64,000 bases of DNA, from contig JAURVI010000025.1 in the NCBI GenBank assembly GCA_030655515.1, positions 122,415 through 186,414 of the forward strand, written 5' to 3'. Numbering within the stretch: the first letter of the stretch is position 1; every line of letters starts with the position of its first letter. This DNA comes from Polaromonas sp. Lineage in GTDB: Bacteria > Pseudomonadota > Gammaproteobacteria > Burkholderiales > Burkholderiaceae_C. The translations under genes were made by a program, and so were the position numbers. Under the pieces are notes generated by a model. It saw only the letters and a list, made by a program, of their open reading frames with translations, was not told the origin of the DNA and searched no databases. Positions 44,929-53,335 of this stretch are shown in pieces.

Positions 44929-46224
44929 CTAGGCTTTTGCGATTGGGAGATCCCTCCAATTCGTAGTGTATTGCGGCGTCAGCAGGCTCTGCCGCGTCGC
45001 CCAGGACCGCTCTTTGCCATCCAACCCGGCGCTGGCCAGCAGCACGGTGTTGCGGCCGAAGCGGTCATTCAGCCTGTCGAGGGTGGCCATTAGGGTGCCG
45101 CGCGCGCCGTCCTCGGGCTCGAGGTCAAGCTCGGCCTGCTCGACGGCCCCATCCTGCAGGTCCAACAGCATCACCCCCGCCTTGGCGTAATTGAAGCCCG
45201 GGCGGTAGATCGCCTGCAGGCCGCGCACGGCGGTGTTCACCAGCAGCATGCTGTCGGTCGTGGGCCGGCGCATCGGCACCGTCACGCTGCGGCTGTACTG
45301 CGGGCCCTGCCGAAATGGGCTGGTGTGGACGAGGACCAGCAGCTGGCCGGCCAGCCCGCCCTGCTTTCGCAGCTTCGCGGCTGCGCCGCTGGCGAATTCG
45401 GTCACCGCCTGGGTGAGGTCCGCGAGGGAGGTGATGGCCTGGCCGAAACTGCGGGTGTGGGCGATTTCCTTCTTCGCCGGCGGGGTGTCTTCAAGCCCAA
45501 TGCATGGCTGGCCCTGCAGTTCACGCACGGTGCGCTCCAGCACCACGCTCCACCGCCGACGGATGGTCGCCGGGTCGATCTGCACCAGCTCGAGCACGTT
45601 GGTGACGCCCTCGTCGTTCAGCTGCTTGGCAATGCGCCGGCCGACACCCCAGACCTCGTCAACGTTGGTGGCCTGAAGCACTGCATCGAGGTCGGAGGCG
45701 GGCATGGCGGCCAGGTTGCACACCCGGGCCAGTTCGGCCGGGTAGCTTCCGGTCTTGCGGTCGGCCGTCTTCGCGATGAAGTTCGCCAGCTTGGCCAGCG
45801 TCTTCGTCGGGCCCATGCCGATTCCAGTGGGAATGCCAGTCCACTGCAGAATGCGCTCGCGCACGGCGTGGCCGCGCCTGACCAGGTCGCCGCGCACGCC
45901 AGCCATGTCGATGAAGCTCTCGTCAATGCTGTAGATCTCCTGGCCAGGGCCCAGGCCGGCGGCCACGCTCATCATCCGGTCGCTCATGTCGCCGTAGAGG
46001 GTGAAGTTCGCGGAGAGGGCGACGAGGCCGGCCTCGTCGGCCAGCTGCCGGCATTCGAACCACGGCTGGCCCATCTTGATGCCGAGGGCCTTGGCCTCAT
46101 CGGACCGGGCGATCGCGCACCCATCGCTGTTGCTCAGCACCACAACGGGGCGATTCTTGAGCGAGGGCCGGAAGGCGCGCTCGCAGCTCACATAGAAGTT
46201 GTTCCCGTCGACCAGCGCGTACAT
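44929..46224 (-). CDS. umuC: Y-family DNA polymerase V catalytic subunit (UmuC-like)
   Basis: A 431-residue error-prone DNA polymerase. MYALVDGNNFYVSCERAFRP holds the first catalytic Asp, IYSIDESFIDM the Asp-Glu pair near residues 100-102; the little-finger domain follows (around KEIAHTRSFGQAITSLADL), and the C-terminal DUF4113 segment is WATRQSLLTPQYTTNWRDLP. It copies damaged templates after SOS induction and needs UmuD'. The start is 4 bp after the umuD frame stop, so translation is coupled. Full length, apparently intact. Confidence 0.95.
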   Translation of the reverse strand: MYALVDGNNFYVSCERAFRPSLKNRPVVVLSNSDGCAIARSDEAKALGIKMGQPWFECRQLADEAGLVALSANFTLYGDMSDRMMSVAAGLGPGQEIYSIDESFIDMAGVRGDLVRRGHAVRERILQWTGIPTGIGMGPTKTLAKLANFIAKTADRKTGSYPAELARVCNLAAMPASDLDAVLQATNVDEVWGVGRRIAKQLNDEGVTNVLELVQIDPATIRRRWSVVLERTVRELQGQPCIGLEDTPPAKKEIAHTRSFGQAITSLADLTQAVTEFASGAAAKLRKQGGLAGQLLVLVHTSPFRQGPQYSRSVTVPMRRPTTDSMLLVNTAVRGLQAIYRPGFNYAKAGVMLLDLQDGAVEQAELDLEPEDGARGTLMATLDRLNDRFGRNTVLLASAGLDGKERSWATRQSLLTPQYTTNWRDLPIAKA

Positions 46225-46228
46225 GGCA

Positions 46229-46614
46229 TCAGCGGAAGCGCTTGATGGTGGCTGTCACGACGCCGCAGATGGTCAGTGTCTGTCCGTCGCGGAAGATGAT
46301 GGGCGGGAAGGTGGGGTGGCGGCCCGCAGCGAGACGATGCCGGCGCGGCGCCAAAACTGCTTGACCGTGAAATCGCCATCGACCTCGGCCACGACGATGT
46401 CCCTGTTGGCGGGGGCGAGGGCGCGGTTCACGACCAGGATGTCGCCGTCCTGAATGCCAAGTTCGATCATCGACAGGCCGCGGGCCTCCCACATGAAGGT
46501 GGCCGCCGGATGGGTGATCAACAGCTCGTTGAGGTCGTGCCGCTTGACCGCGAAATCAGCCGCTGGCGACGGAAGTCCAGCGGGGACTGTGCCAACCACC
46601 AATCCGATCAGCAC
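46229..46614 (-). pseudogene. umuD: umuD, frameshifted after the catalytic lysine
   Basis: A UmuD-type self-cleaving protease. The cleavage site is likely A-G in VPAGLPSPAADF; the serine is in ARGLSMIELG and the lysine in FTVKQF. The frame then breaks near 46311-46322: in the first frame IVSLRAA runs into unrelated codons and stops at 46273, while the expected end HPTFPPIIFRDGQTLTICGV lies in another frame to 46229. One missing base in a C-rich run (GCCACCCC) explains it. The start is probably the GTG at 46614. A sequencing error is possible. A LexA box lies 43 bp upstream. Confidence 0.78.
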
Positions 46615-46656
46615 GGAAGGCCCTTGACGGTAAGCAATCGCATCAACGGCAAGACA

Positions 46657-46672
46657 CTGTTCATATGTACAG
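46657..46672. promoter_or_regulatory. LexA (SOS) box upstream of umuDC
   Basis: CTGTTCATATGTACAG matches the consensus CTGT-N8-ACAG exactly in the conserved positions and is a near-palindrome. It lies in front of umuD on the minus strand and 104 bp before the divergent small gene at 46776, so DNA damage should derepress umuDC and possibly that gene. Confidence 0.88.
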
Positions 46673-46775
46673 AATATGCCTGCTAGCGTTGCTGATACGA
46701 CCTGCGACAAGTAATTGCATTCTCGCGAGCATCGTCCACTTGCACGATTTTGATTACGGGAATACCATATCAAAC

Positions 46776-46961
46776 ATGAGCACGAAACTAATTGGAAGAG
46801 GCGGTGCCGGAAGAGGTCAGGGCCGAAAGCCATTGACGGAAGGTGAGGCACTTGCCCCCGTCACCATAAAACTGTCGATGCAGCAACGAGAAAAACTTGC
46901 GAAGCTTGGCGGCGCACCTTGGGTGCGGGCGAAGATCGACAGAGCCAAACTCCCAGAATGA
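46776..46961 (+). CDS. Small basic phage protein, RHH-like
   Basis: A 61-residue protein: STKLIGRGGAGRGQGRKPLT is a flexible basic arm, and PVTIKLSMQQREKLAKLGGA followed by PWVRAKIDR resembles a ribbon-helix-helix strand and helices. Similar short proteins with GRGQGRKP arms are common in Burkholderiales phages and plasmids. It may be a transcription or copy regulator. It diverges from umuDC across the LexA box. Confidence 0.65.
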   Translation: MSTKLIGRGGAGRGQGRKPLTEGEALAPVTIKLSMQQREKLAKLGGAPWVRAKIDRAKLPE

Positions 46962-47064
46962 CCGCCCTGCCCCGCGGCGGCCTTTGCGGGGCACAAAAGA
47001 CGACGGCCAAGGTGCTCGATACACCCTGACCGTCTGACCACCAATGATCGCGAAAGGATCAATC

Positions 47065-47424
47065 ATGGCTAACGCTACTGTAAAACAAACAACACCGGAC
47101 GACACATTTGTCACCGAGACACATCAATTCCACGAGAAAGCGGTGGATGCGGTGCGGTTGCCGGGAGATTGGGTAATGGGTTTTGCGGAGAGAGTTCGCA
47201 ACGTGGCGTGCGGGTCGCAGGCGTTGACCAACGTATCGCATCGTGACGACATCATGGCCCAGGCCGACGAAGGGCCGCGGCTGCTGAGCCCCGCGAACCG
47301 CGAGGATCTCCTGCTGCTGCTTCAGACCAGTCTTGGCTACTTGGCAAACGACGTCGGCGACTTCATGGAAGACGCTTATTTCCGTTACACCAAGGAAGGT
47401 GCAGCAATGAAGGAGAAAATGTGA
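47065..47424 (+). CDS. Hypothetical phage/element protein
   Basis: A 119-residue soluble protein beginning MANATVKQTTPDDTFVTETH, mostly helical, with DREDLLLLLQTS-like Leu-rich content (NREDLLLLLQTSLGYLANDV) in the C-terminal half. I do not recognise a family. AAAGGA six bases before the ATG at 47065 decides the start over the ATG at 47044. Its stop overlaps the GTG start of the excisionase-like gene, so the two are coupled. Confidence 0.55.
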   Translation: MANATVKQTTPDDTFVTETHQFHEKAVDAVRLPGDWVMGFAERVRNVACGSQALTNVSHRDDIMAQADEGPRLLSPANREDLLLLLQTSLGYLANDVGDFMEDAYFRYTKEGAAMKEKM

Positions 47425-47636
47425 AAGAGCTCAAGATTCTCGTGCCGGCAGCAGAAGCAGCTGCGATGCTTTCGATTGGCAAATCAACCCTCTGGCGTGA
47501 GGTCAAGGCGAACCGCCTACCTGCGCCGGTTAAATTCGGAGGCGTGACGCGCTGGCGAGTTTCTGACCTGCAGAATTTCATAGACTCGCTGGGTCAGCCC
47601 AACGCGGCAACGGGCGAAAACGACACGGTTGGGTGA
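47421..47636 (+). CDS. AlpA/excisionase-like DNA-binding protein
   Basis: A 71-residue winged-helix protein of the AlpA/MerR-like (HTH_17) kind: LVPAAEAAAMLSIGKSTLWR is the helix-turn-helix, and NRLPAPVKFGGVTRWRVSDL is the wing and following helix. Such proteins are recombination directionality factors or activators of integrase genes. It sits next to the right att repeat, where an integrase would be expected, but only terminators follow. The start is the GTG at 47421. Confidence 0.8.
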   Translation: MKELKILVPAAEAAAMLSIGKSTLWREVKANRLPAPVKFGGVTRWRVSDLQNFIDSLGQPNAATGENDTVG

Positions 47637-47668
47637 CTCGCCGCCGTTTGCGGCACCCGTCCAAAATA

Positions 47669-47689
47669 AAAGCCGCCTCGGGCGGCTTT
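47669..47689. terminator. Hairpin terminator after the excisionase-like gene
   Basis: AAAGCCGCC (47669-47677) and GGCGGCTTT (47681-47689) form a perfect 9-bp stem with loop TCG. A-rich sequence on the left and TTTA on the right allow it to work on either strand. Confidence 0.7.
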
Positions 47690-47754
47690 AACGTTTGTGC
47701 CCCTGCGCTCCTACGCCATCCACTTTGTGGCGAAAACGCAGTGCCAAAAAGAAC

Positions 47755-47785
47755 AAAGCCCGCTACGTTTTAGATAGCGGGCTTT
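47755..47785. terminator. Hairpin terminator between the element and tRNA-Asn
   Basis: AAAGCCCGCTA (47755-47765) pairs with TAGCGGGCTTT (47775-47785), an 11-bp stem. It lies 25 bp beyond the tRNA 3' end, so it may replace the native tRNA terminator lost to the far side of the island. Confidence 0.72.
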
Positions 47786-47807
47786 GCAGTAGCCATAAGG
47801 CTTTAAT

Positions 47808-47854
47808 TCTGGCTCCTCAACCTGGGCTCGAACCAGGGACCTACGGATTAACAG
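47808..47854 (-). repeat. att repeat, right copy (inside intact tRNA-Asn)
   Basis: Identical over 47 bp to 36962-37008. It covers the 3' part of the tRNA from the anticodon loop to the CCA end, the usual crossover region for tRNA-targeting phage integrases. Confidence 0.93.
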
Positions 47855-47885
47855 TCCGGCGCTCTACCAACTGAGCTATTGAGGA
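47810..47885 (-). tRNA. tRNA-Asn (GTT)
   Basis: A complete 76-base tRNA including encoded CCA. Acceptor arms TCCTCAA and TTGAGGA pair fully, the D-arm has AGCTCAGTTGGTAGAGC, the anticodon loop CTGTTAA gives GTT (Asn), and the T-arm reads CCTGGTTCGAGCCCAGG. It is the target site of the integrated element. Confidence 0.97.
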
Positions 47886-48028
47886 ATGAAGCCTCAGATT
47901 ATAGCGCGTAATTCGCGCGTTTTTAGGGTGTCACGACGTCAGACAAATATTTTATGCCGCACATTCCTTCAGGGCACCGCCCTGCGCCGACCCACCGCGC
48001 TGTGAACAGCGCCTGCACCCTATCATGG

Positions 48029-48811
48029 ATGGCGATGCAGCGATCTTCTCCGCTTTCCTCTCCCATTCCCTGGCTGTCGGCAGGCCAGGACTTTCCGTCC
48101 GTCGACACGGCATGGGGCACACGCGACCCGGCACCCGGGCTGCTGGCCGCAGGCGGCGTGCTGGACGTGCCTACGCTGATCAAGGCCTATGCGCACGGCA
48201 TATTCCCCTGGTACAGCGCAGGCCAGCCGGTGCTGTGGTGGTCAACCGATCCGCGCATGGTGCTGAAGCCCTCGGCGTTCAGGCTGCACCGCTCGCTGCG
48301 CAAGGCCATCCATGCTTTTGCAGCGGACACTGGATGCAGCATCCGGTTCGACTCGGCTTTCGCCACCGTGATTCGCGCGTGCGCATCGAGGGAACGCCAC
48401 GGTCAATCAGGCACCTGGATCGTGCCGGAGATGATCGAGGCCTATATAGCGTTGCACGAGGCGGGTCATGCGCACAGCGTGGAGACCTGGCGGGACGGCG
48501 TTCTGGTCGGCGGGCTGTATTGCATCAACCTCGGCCGCATGGTGTTTGGCGAGTCGATGTTTGCGTACGAAACCGACACCTCCAAAATCGCGCTGGCTGC
48601 ACTCGTTGCTTTTTGCCGGCAGCACGCCATCGACATGATCGATTGCCAGCAAAACACCGGCCACCTCGCCTCGCTTGGCGCATCGGAAATCAGCCGCGGC
48701 GCTTTTGCTGCGCATGTGTCGAGCCGCCTTCAGACACCCCCTCCGGTGTGGCAATTCGACCCCGTATACTGGCAACAAATCCTGCCGAAGACCAAGGCCG
48801 ACACGTTGTGA
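48029..48811 (+). CDS. aat: Leucyl/phenylalanyl-tRNA–protein transferase
   Basis: An enzyme of 260 residues that adds Leu or Phe from aminoacyl-tRNA to N-terminal Lys or Arg of proteins, marking them for ClpAP. Motifs are [60 protein letters not shown] and the C-terminal [20 protein letters not shown]. The start is ATG 48029 or 48035; the longer open frame is not conserved. It overlaps bpt, whose GTG start lies in its stop (GTGA). Confidence 0.94.
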   Translation: MAMQRSSPLSSPIPWLSAGQDFPSVDTAWGTRDPAPGLLAAGGVLDVPTLIKAYAHGIFPWYSAGQPVLWWSTDPRMVLKPSAFRLHRSLRKAIHAFAADTGCSIRFDSAFATVIRACASRERHGQSGTWIVPEMIEAYIALHEAGHAHSVETWRDGVLVGGLYCINLGRMVFGESMFAYETDTSKIALAALVAFCRQHAIDMIDCQQNTGHLASLGASEISRGAFAAHVSSRLQTPPPVWQFDPVYWQQILPKTKADTL

Positions 48812-49551
48812 CGCACCTCAAAGACCTGCCTCTACAGACGCTGCAGTTTTACGCGACGGCTCCCTACCCTTGCAGTTACCTGCCGGGCAAGATGGCCCGC
48901 TCCCAGGTCGCCACACCCAGCCATCTCATCCACAACGCAGCCTATTCCGAACTCGTCACCAACGGGTTCAGGCGCAGCGGCATGTTCACCTACCGCCCTT
49001 CCTGTGACGATTGCCGCGCCTGTCTGCCACTTCGGGTGCCGGTGAACGACTTCATCGCTGACCGCAGCCAGCGCCGTGCCTGGAAGCGGCATGGGGCACT
49101 TGAAGCGCGGGTGTTGAAGCTCTGCTTCATTCCGGAGCACTACCAGCTCTACCTGCGCTACCAGAACGGGCGCCATGCCGGCGGGGGCATGGACCACGAC
49201 AGCATCGACCAGTACACACAATTCCTGCTCCAGAGCCGGGTGAACTCACGGCTGGTCGAATTCCGCGAACCAACGGTTGACGGGCAAGAAGGTGCCTTGC
49301 GCATGGTGTCGATCCTGGACGTGCTGGAGGACGGGATATCTGCGGTCTACACGTTTTACGAACCTGATCAACAGGCGAGTTATGGCAGCTACAGCGTGCT
49401 GTGGCAGATCGAGCAGGCTCGGCTGCTGGGCCTGCCCCACGTTTATCTGGGCTACTGGATAGAAAAGAGCCAGAAGATGAACTACAAGGCTCGTTTTCAC
49501 CCGCATGAGGTGTTGCGTGACGGGGATTGGATGCGCACGGCAAGCACCTGA
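48808..49551 (+). CDS. bpt: Aspartate/glutamate leucyltransferase (Bpt)
   Basis: A 247-residue transferase that adds leucine to N-terminal Asp or Glu. The N-terminal [20 protein letters not shown], the [20 protein letters not shown] cysteine region, and the C-terminal [20 protein letters not shown] are typical of the Ate1/Bpt family. The start is a GTG at 48808 that overlaps the aat stop by four bases; the longer frame upstream is the aat shadow. Both enzymes of the N-degron pathway are therefore translated together. Confidence 0.95.
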   Translation: MTHLKDLPLQTLQFYATAPYPCSYLPGKMARSQVATPSHLIHNAAYSELVTNGFRRSGMFTYRPSCDDCRACLPLRVPVNDFIADRSQRRAWKRHGALEARVLKLCFIPEHYQLYLRYQNGRHAGGGMDHDSIDQYTQFLLQSRVNSRLVEFREPTVDGQEGALRMVSILDVLEDGISAVYTFYEPDQQASYGSYSVLWQIEQARLLGLPHVYLGYWIEKSQKMNYKARFHPHEVLRDGDWMRTAST

Positions 49552-49557
49552 ACCCTG

Positions 49558-49574
49558 ATTTCACAGTGTAAAAT
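49558..49574. promoter_or_regulatory. Imperfect dyad upstream of the IclR gene
   Basis: ATTTCAC-AGT-GTAAAAT is a 17-bp dyad with one mismatch, 20 bp before the iclR-type ATG, overlapping a -10-like TAAAAT. IclR regulators often repress their own gene from such sites. Inference only. Confidence 0.35.
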
Positions 49575-49593
49575 TTCATGCAGGTAGCCGCTC

Positions 49594-50376
49594 ATGAAAA
49601 AAACCGAATCGACCCCAGCCACCCCGACCGTGCAGGTTCTGGAGCGCATGTTTGCGCTGCTTGAAATCCTGGCCGGCCGCGAAGAGTCTGTTCCGCTGAA
49701 AGAGATCAGCGAAAAGTCGGGGCTTCACCCTTCCACCGCGCACCGCATCCTCAACGACCTCGCTGTAGGCCGGTTCGTGGATCGCCCGAGCGCCGGCAAC
49801 TACCGTCTGGGTATGCGCCTCCTGGAACTGGGCAATCTCGTGAAAGCGCGCCTGAGTGTTCGTGACGCGGCCTTGCTACCCATGCGCGAGCTGCACAAAC
49901 TGACCCAGCAGCCGGTGAACCTGAGCATGCGTCAGGGTGATGAAATCGTGTACGTCGAGCGTGCCTTCAGCGAACGCTCGGGCATGCAGGTCGTGCGGGC
50001 CATCGGGGGGCGAGCGCCCCTGCACCTCACCTCCGTCGGAAAACTTTTTCTGGCCTTTGACGATACCCAGCGTCTGCGCGCCTATGCCACGCGCACGGGC
50101 TTGCCGGGACAGACCCGCAACAGCATCACGCAACTGCCGGTGCTGGAGCGTGAGCTTTCCAGGGCACGCCAGTACGGCACCGCGCGTGACAACGAAGAAC
50201 TCGAACTCGGTGTGCGCTGCATGGCGGCAGGTATCTACGATGACCAGAACAAACTGGTTGCCGGCCTCTCCATATCGGCGCCGGCGGACCGGCTCGATGA
50301 AAGCTGGTTACCCAAGCTTGAAGCCACGGCCCACGAGATATCGGCAGCCATGGGATACAAGGCACCGTCTTTTTGA
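49594..50376 (+). CDS. IclR family transcriptional regulator
   Basis: A 260-residue regulator. The N-terminal winged helix (ILAGREESVPLKEISEKSGL, then HPSTAHRILNDLAVG) is followed by the IclR effector domain with GGRAPLHLTSVGKLFLAF and a C-terminal NEELELGVRCMAAGIYD segment and GLSISAPADRL. The effector and targets are unknown; no catabolic gene sits beside it. It stands alone between bpt and the convergent peptidase gene. Confidence 0.93.
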   Translation: MKKTESTPATPTVQVLERMFALLEILAGREESVPLKEISEKSGLHPSTAHRILNDLAVGRFVDRPSAGNYRLGMRLLELGNLVKARLSVRDAALLPMRELHKLTQQPVNLSMRQGDEIVYVERAFSERSGMQVVRAIGGRAPLHLTSVGKLFLAFDDTQRLRAYATRTGLPGQTRNSITQLPVLERELSRARQYGTARDNEELELGVRCMAAGIYDDQNKLVAGLSISAPADRLDESWLPKLEATAHEISAAMGYKAPSF

Positions 50377-50454
50377 AGCGAAACTGGCCGGGTCCGCAGC
50401 ACCGCGGCGTCAGACAAAGGGACCGCTCAAGCGCTCATCCCTCGATGCATCCGA

Positions 50455-51546
50455 TCAGCCGTTGGCGGGCTTCGCCGAAGCGCTGATCTTGATGCGGGCC
50501 GGCTCGACCGGATTGGCTTCCACCCAGCGGCGAACACGTTCTGCATCACCCAGACGGCTCAACTTGCCGGCCGAATCCAGGAACACCATGATCAGCTTGC
50601 GGCCCGCGATGCGGGTCTGCATCACCAGGCACTGGCCGGCTTCAGAGATGTAGCCGGTTTTCTGCAGGCCGATTTCCCACTCGGGGTTTTTGACCAGGCG
50701 ATTGGTGTTGTTGTACTGCAGCGTCCGGCTGCCCACCGCAACCTGGTAACCCGACGACGTGGACAACTCGCGCAACACTGGATCGGCGTGCGCAGCGTTG
50801 ACCAGCGTCGCCAGGTCCTGCGCGCTGGACTGGTTGCGGCTGGACAAGCCGGTTGGCTCCACATAAACGGTATCGGTCATCCCGAGCAGACGCGCTTTTG
50901 CATTCATCAGGCTGACGAAACGCGGCAGGCCGCCCGGATAGGTCCGGCCCAACGCGTGCGCAGCCCGGTTTTCGCTGGACATCAGCGCCAGATGAAGCAG
51001 TTCACCCCGTGTCAACGACGTGCCAACACTCAACCGCGACCGGCTTCCCTTTTCTGTGTCCACGTCATCCTGCGTGATGGTGATCATCTCGTCCATTGGC
51101 AACTGGGCACCGCTGACGATGACACCGGTCATCAATTTGGTCAGGGATGCAATTGGCAACACGGCATGGTCGTTCTTGCTGAACAGCACCTCCTGGGTGT
51201 CCTGGTCGATCACCAGCGCGACGCTCGACTTGAGTTCCAGCGGATCCTGTGCACCATGCAGGCCGGCAATCTGACCGAAAGACGGCCGGGGCACATACAC
51301 AGCCTGCACGACGCTCTTGCGTTTACCGCGCAAGACAACTTTTACATTCCTGCTCGAAACGACTTTTTTCTTCGCTGATGCAGTCTTGACAGGCTTGGCT
51401 GTTTTGGCGGATTTGCTGACTTGCTGCTTCTTGATGACAACGCGCCTTTTGGTGGCGGCGTCAGAAACAACGGGCACTGAAAGCGAGACGGCCAGGGCGA
51501 AGAACCCGATGATTTTTAATGCGCGATTGAAAATCAGTGTGGACAT
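50455..51546 (-). CDS. D-alanyl-D-alanine endopeptidase, PbpG-like (peptidase S11)
   Basis: A 363-residue periplasmic penicillin-binding enzyme that cuts peptidoglycan cross-links. A signal peptide (IIGFFALAVSLSVPVVSDA) and a Lys-rich spacer are followed by the catalytic motifs ASLTKLM (SxxK), SSENRAAHAL (SxN) and LQKTGYISEAG (KTG). It matches the PbpG group of low-molecular-mass PBPs. I choose the ATG at 51546; 51555 is also in frame but its ribosome site would be too close. Confidence 0.9.
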   Translation of the reverse strand: MSTLIFNRALKIIGFFALAVSLSVPVVSDAATKRRVVIKKQQVSKSAKTAKPVKTASAKKKVVSSRNVKVVLRGKRKSVVQAVYVPRPSFGQIAGLHGAQDPLELKSSVALVIDQDTQEVLFSKNDHAVLPIASLTKLMTGVIVSGAQLPMDEMITITQDDVDTEKGSRSRLSVGTSLTRGELLHLALMSSENRAAHALGRTYPGGLPRFVSLMNAKARLLGMTDTVYVEPTGLSSRNQSSAQDLATLVNAAHADPVLRELSTSSGYQVAVGSRTLQYNNTNRLVKNPEWEIGLQKTGYISEAGQCLVMQTRIAGRKLIMVFLDSAGKLSRLGDAERVRRWVEANPVEPARIKISASAKPANG

Positions 51547-51603
51547 GGTGGGCATCGCCTTTGTAGATGGGCCGGTGAGGTGATGTCCGGAGTGTATAGA
51601 AAT

Positions 51604-51640
51604 AGAAAAAGTCACGCAATATCAAAAACTTGCGTGACTT
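51604..51640 (-). terminator. Terminator of the leuA operon
   Basis: AAGTCACGCAA (51609-51619) and TTGCGTGACTT (51630-51640) form a perfect 11-bp stem with a 10-base loop; on the minus strand it is followed by TTTTTCTATT. It lies 112 bp downstream of the leuA stop and separates it from the peptidase gene. Confidence 0.85.
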
Positions 51641-51751
51641 TCCTAAACAAGAACCAATTTTCGCACCATGGAAGTGCGCCGGTCGACCCAAAATTGCGAA
51701 TGCAGCGCCAAGTCGTTGTTTTTAAAGCTTATTTATTGCTCGACTGTGGTG

Positions 51752-53290
51752 CTATCCCTGCGCCGCCACACGGTCTGCCTTGCTGTGCAGCTTGCTGAGG
51801 GCACTGAGATAAGCCTTCACGGAGGCGACAATGATGTCGGGATCTGCGCCTACACCGTTGACCACACGCCCGTTGTTTTGGAGCCTCACCGTGACTTCAC
51901 CCTGGCTTTCGGTGGATCCGCTGATTGCGTTCACGGAATACAAAACCATTTCCGCACCGCTTTTTACATGTGTTTCGATGGCCTTCAGCGATGCGTCGAC
52001 AGGTCCATTTCCATCGGACTGCGCCTTGACTTCTTTTCCATCGATGGTGAAGACCACGACGGCCTCCGGCCGCTCGCCCGTTTCGCTGCGCTGTGACATC
52101 GACACGAACCCGAACTGGTCCTTGTCGAGCGTGACGTTGTCGCCGCTGACCAGGGCCAGGATGTCCTCATCGAAGATTTCGCTTTTACGGTCCGCCAAGT
52201 CCTTGAAGCTGGAGAACGCGGCATTCACCTCGGCCTCACTTTCCATCTGGATGCCCAATTCCTGAAGGCGCTGCTTGAAAGCATTGCGGCCGCTCAGCTT
52301 GCCCAGCACCATCTTGCTGGCGCTCCAGCCCACATCTTCCGCGCGCATGATTTCGTAGGTCTCGCGCGCCTTGAGCATGCCGTCCTGGTGGATTCCGGAC
52401 GCATGCGCAAAGGCGTTGGCACCGACGACAGCCTTGTTCGGCTGCACCACAAAGCCCGTCGTCTGGCTGACCATCTTGCTGGCCGCCACGATGTGCAGCG
52501 GGTCGATATTCATCTCGAGGCCAAAATAGTCCTTGCGCGTCTTGACGGCCATGACGATCTCTTCGAGCGAGCAGTTCCCCGCACGCTCGCCCAGCCCGTT
52601 GATCGTGCACTCCACCTGACGCGCACCACCGATCTTGACGCCGGCCAGCGAATTGGCCACTGCCATGCCCAGGTCGTTGTGGCAATGCACCGACCAGATG
52701 GCCTTGTCACTGTTGGGCACACGTTCACGCAATGTGCGGATGAACTCACCATACAGCTCCGGCACCGCATAGCCCACGGTATCCGGCACGTTGATGGTGG
52801 TCGCCCCTTCCTTGATCACGGCCTCCAGGACCCGGCACAGATAGTCGACGTCGCTTCGGTAACCGTCTTCCGGGCTGAACTCCACGTCGTCGACCAGGTT
52901 GCGGGCAAATTTCACTGAGAGCCGTGCCTGCTCCAACACCTGCTCGGGCGACATGCGCAGCTTCATCTCCATGTGCAATGCGCTGGTGGCGATGAAGGTG
53001 TGGATGCGCGCCCGGGCCGCACCGCGAAGCGCCTCCGCTGCACGCGAAATATCGCGGTCGTTGGCGCGTGCAAGCGAGCACACCGTTGATTCGCGTACCG
53101 CATTGGCAATCGCCCTGACCGCCTCGAAATCCCCGTTGGAACTCGCGGCAAACCCCGCCTCGATCACGTCCACCTTCAGGCGTTCGAGTTGCCGCGCGAT
53201 ACGCAGTTTTTCGTCCCGCGTCATGGAGGCGCCAGGCGACTGTTCGCCGTCACGCAGGGTCGTGTCAAAAATAATGAGTTTGTCGGTCAT
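51752..53290 (-). CDS. leuA: 2-isopropylmalate synthase (LeuA, E. coli-like type)
   Basis: A 512-residue enzyme that condenses 2-oxoisovalerate with acetyl-CoA in leucine synthesis. The catalytic barrel starts [39 protein letters not shown] has the metal-binding HxH, and [19 protein letters not shown] follows. The C-terminal regulatory domain (about 385-500, with [14 protein letters not shown] and [20 protein letters not shown]) binds leucine. AAGGAA lies before the ATG. It is the second gene of a leuA2–leuA pair, 45 bp after the first. Confidence 0.95.
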   Translation of the reverse strand: MTDKLIIFDTTLRDGEQSPGASMTRDEKLRIARQLERLKVDVIEAGFAASSNGDFEAVRAIANAVRESTVCSLARANDRDISRAAEALRGAARARIHTFIATSALHMEMKLRMSPEQVLEQARLSVKFARNLVDDVEFSPEDGYRSDVDYLCRVLEAVIKEGATTINVPDTVGYAVPELYGEFIRTLRERVPNSDKAIWSVHCHNDLGMAVANSLAGVKIGGARQVECTINGLGERAGNCSLEEIVMAVKTRKDYFGLEMNIDPLHIVAASKMVSQTTGFVVQPNKAVVGANAFAHASGIHQDGMLKARETYEIMRAEDVGWSASKMVLGKLSGRNAFKQRLQELGIQMESEAEVNAAFSSFKDLADRKSEIFDEDILALVSGDNVTLDKDQFGFVSMSQRSETGERPEAVVVFTIDGKEVKAQSDGNGPVDASLKAIETHVKSGAEMVLYSVNAISGSTESQGEVTVRLQNNGRVVNGVGADPDIIVASVKAYLSALSKLHSKADRVAAQG

Positions 53291-53335
53291 GGGCTTTCCT
53301 TTTTCTTGTATTTGCCAAGGAACTGCAGGCTGGCG

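Larger units (their letters stand above)
36962..47854. mobile_element. Integrated element (decayed prophage) in tRNA-Asn, no integrase
   Basis: The 47-bp direct repeats bound an element of 10,846 bp per repeat unit. Inside are phage genes (tape measure, polyvalent-protein fragment, a small RHH-like protein, an AlpA/excisionase-like protein) and cargo (DUF3800, Rap1a-like, ATPase–methyltransferase, umuDC). Parts are clearly AT-richer than the host: 43381-43440 has 17 G+C of 60 whereas 61021-61080 has 44 of 60. No tyrosine or serine recombinase gene is found in any frame, so excision would need a helper. The right end restores an intact tRNA. Confidence 0.88.

Noticed and set aside
46273..46851. 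Full 192-codon frame as an intact UmuD-like protein
   Set aside because: The N-terminal 80 codons run through the LexA box and promoter and the C-terminal end is out of the conserved frame; only the middle is UmuD.
37139..47636. CRISPR array or integrase inside the island
   Set aside because: No regularly spaced repeats occur, and none of the frames shows the Arg-His-Arg-Tyr or serine-recombinase patterns.
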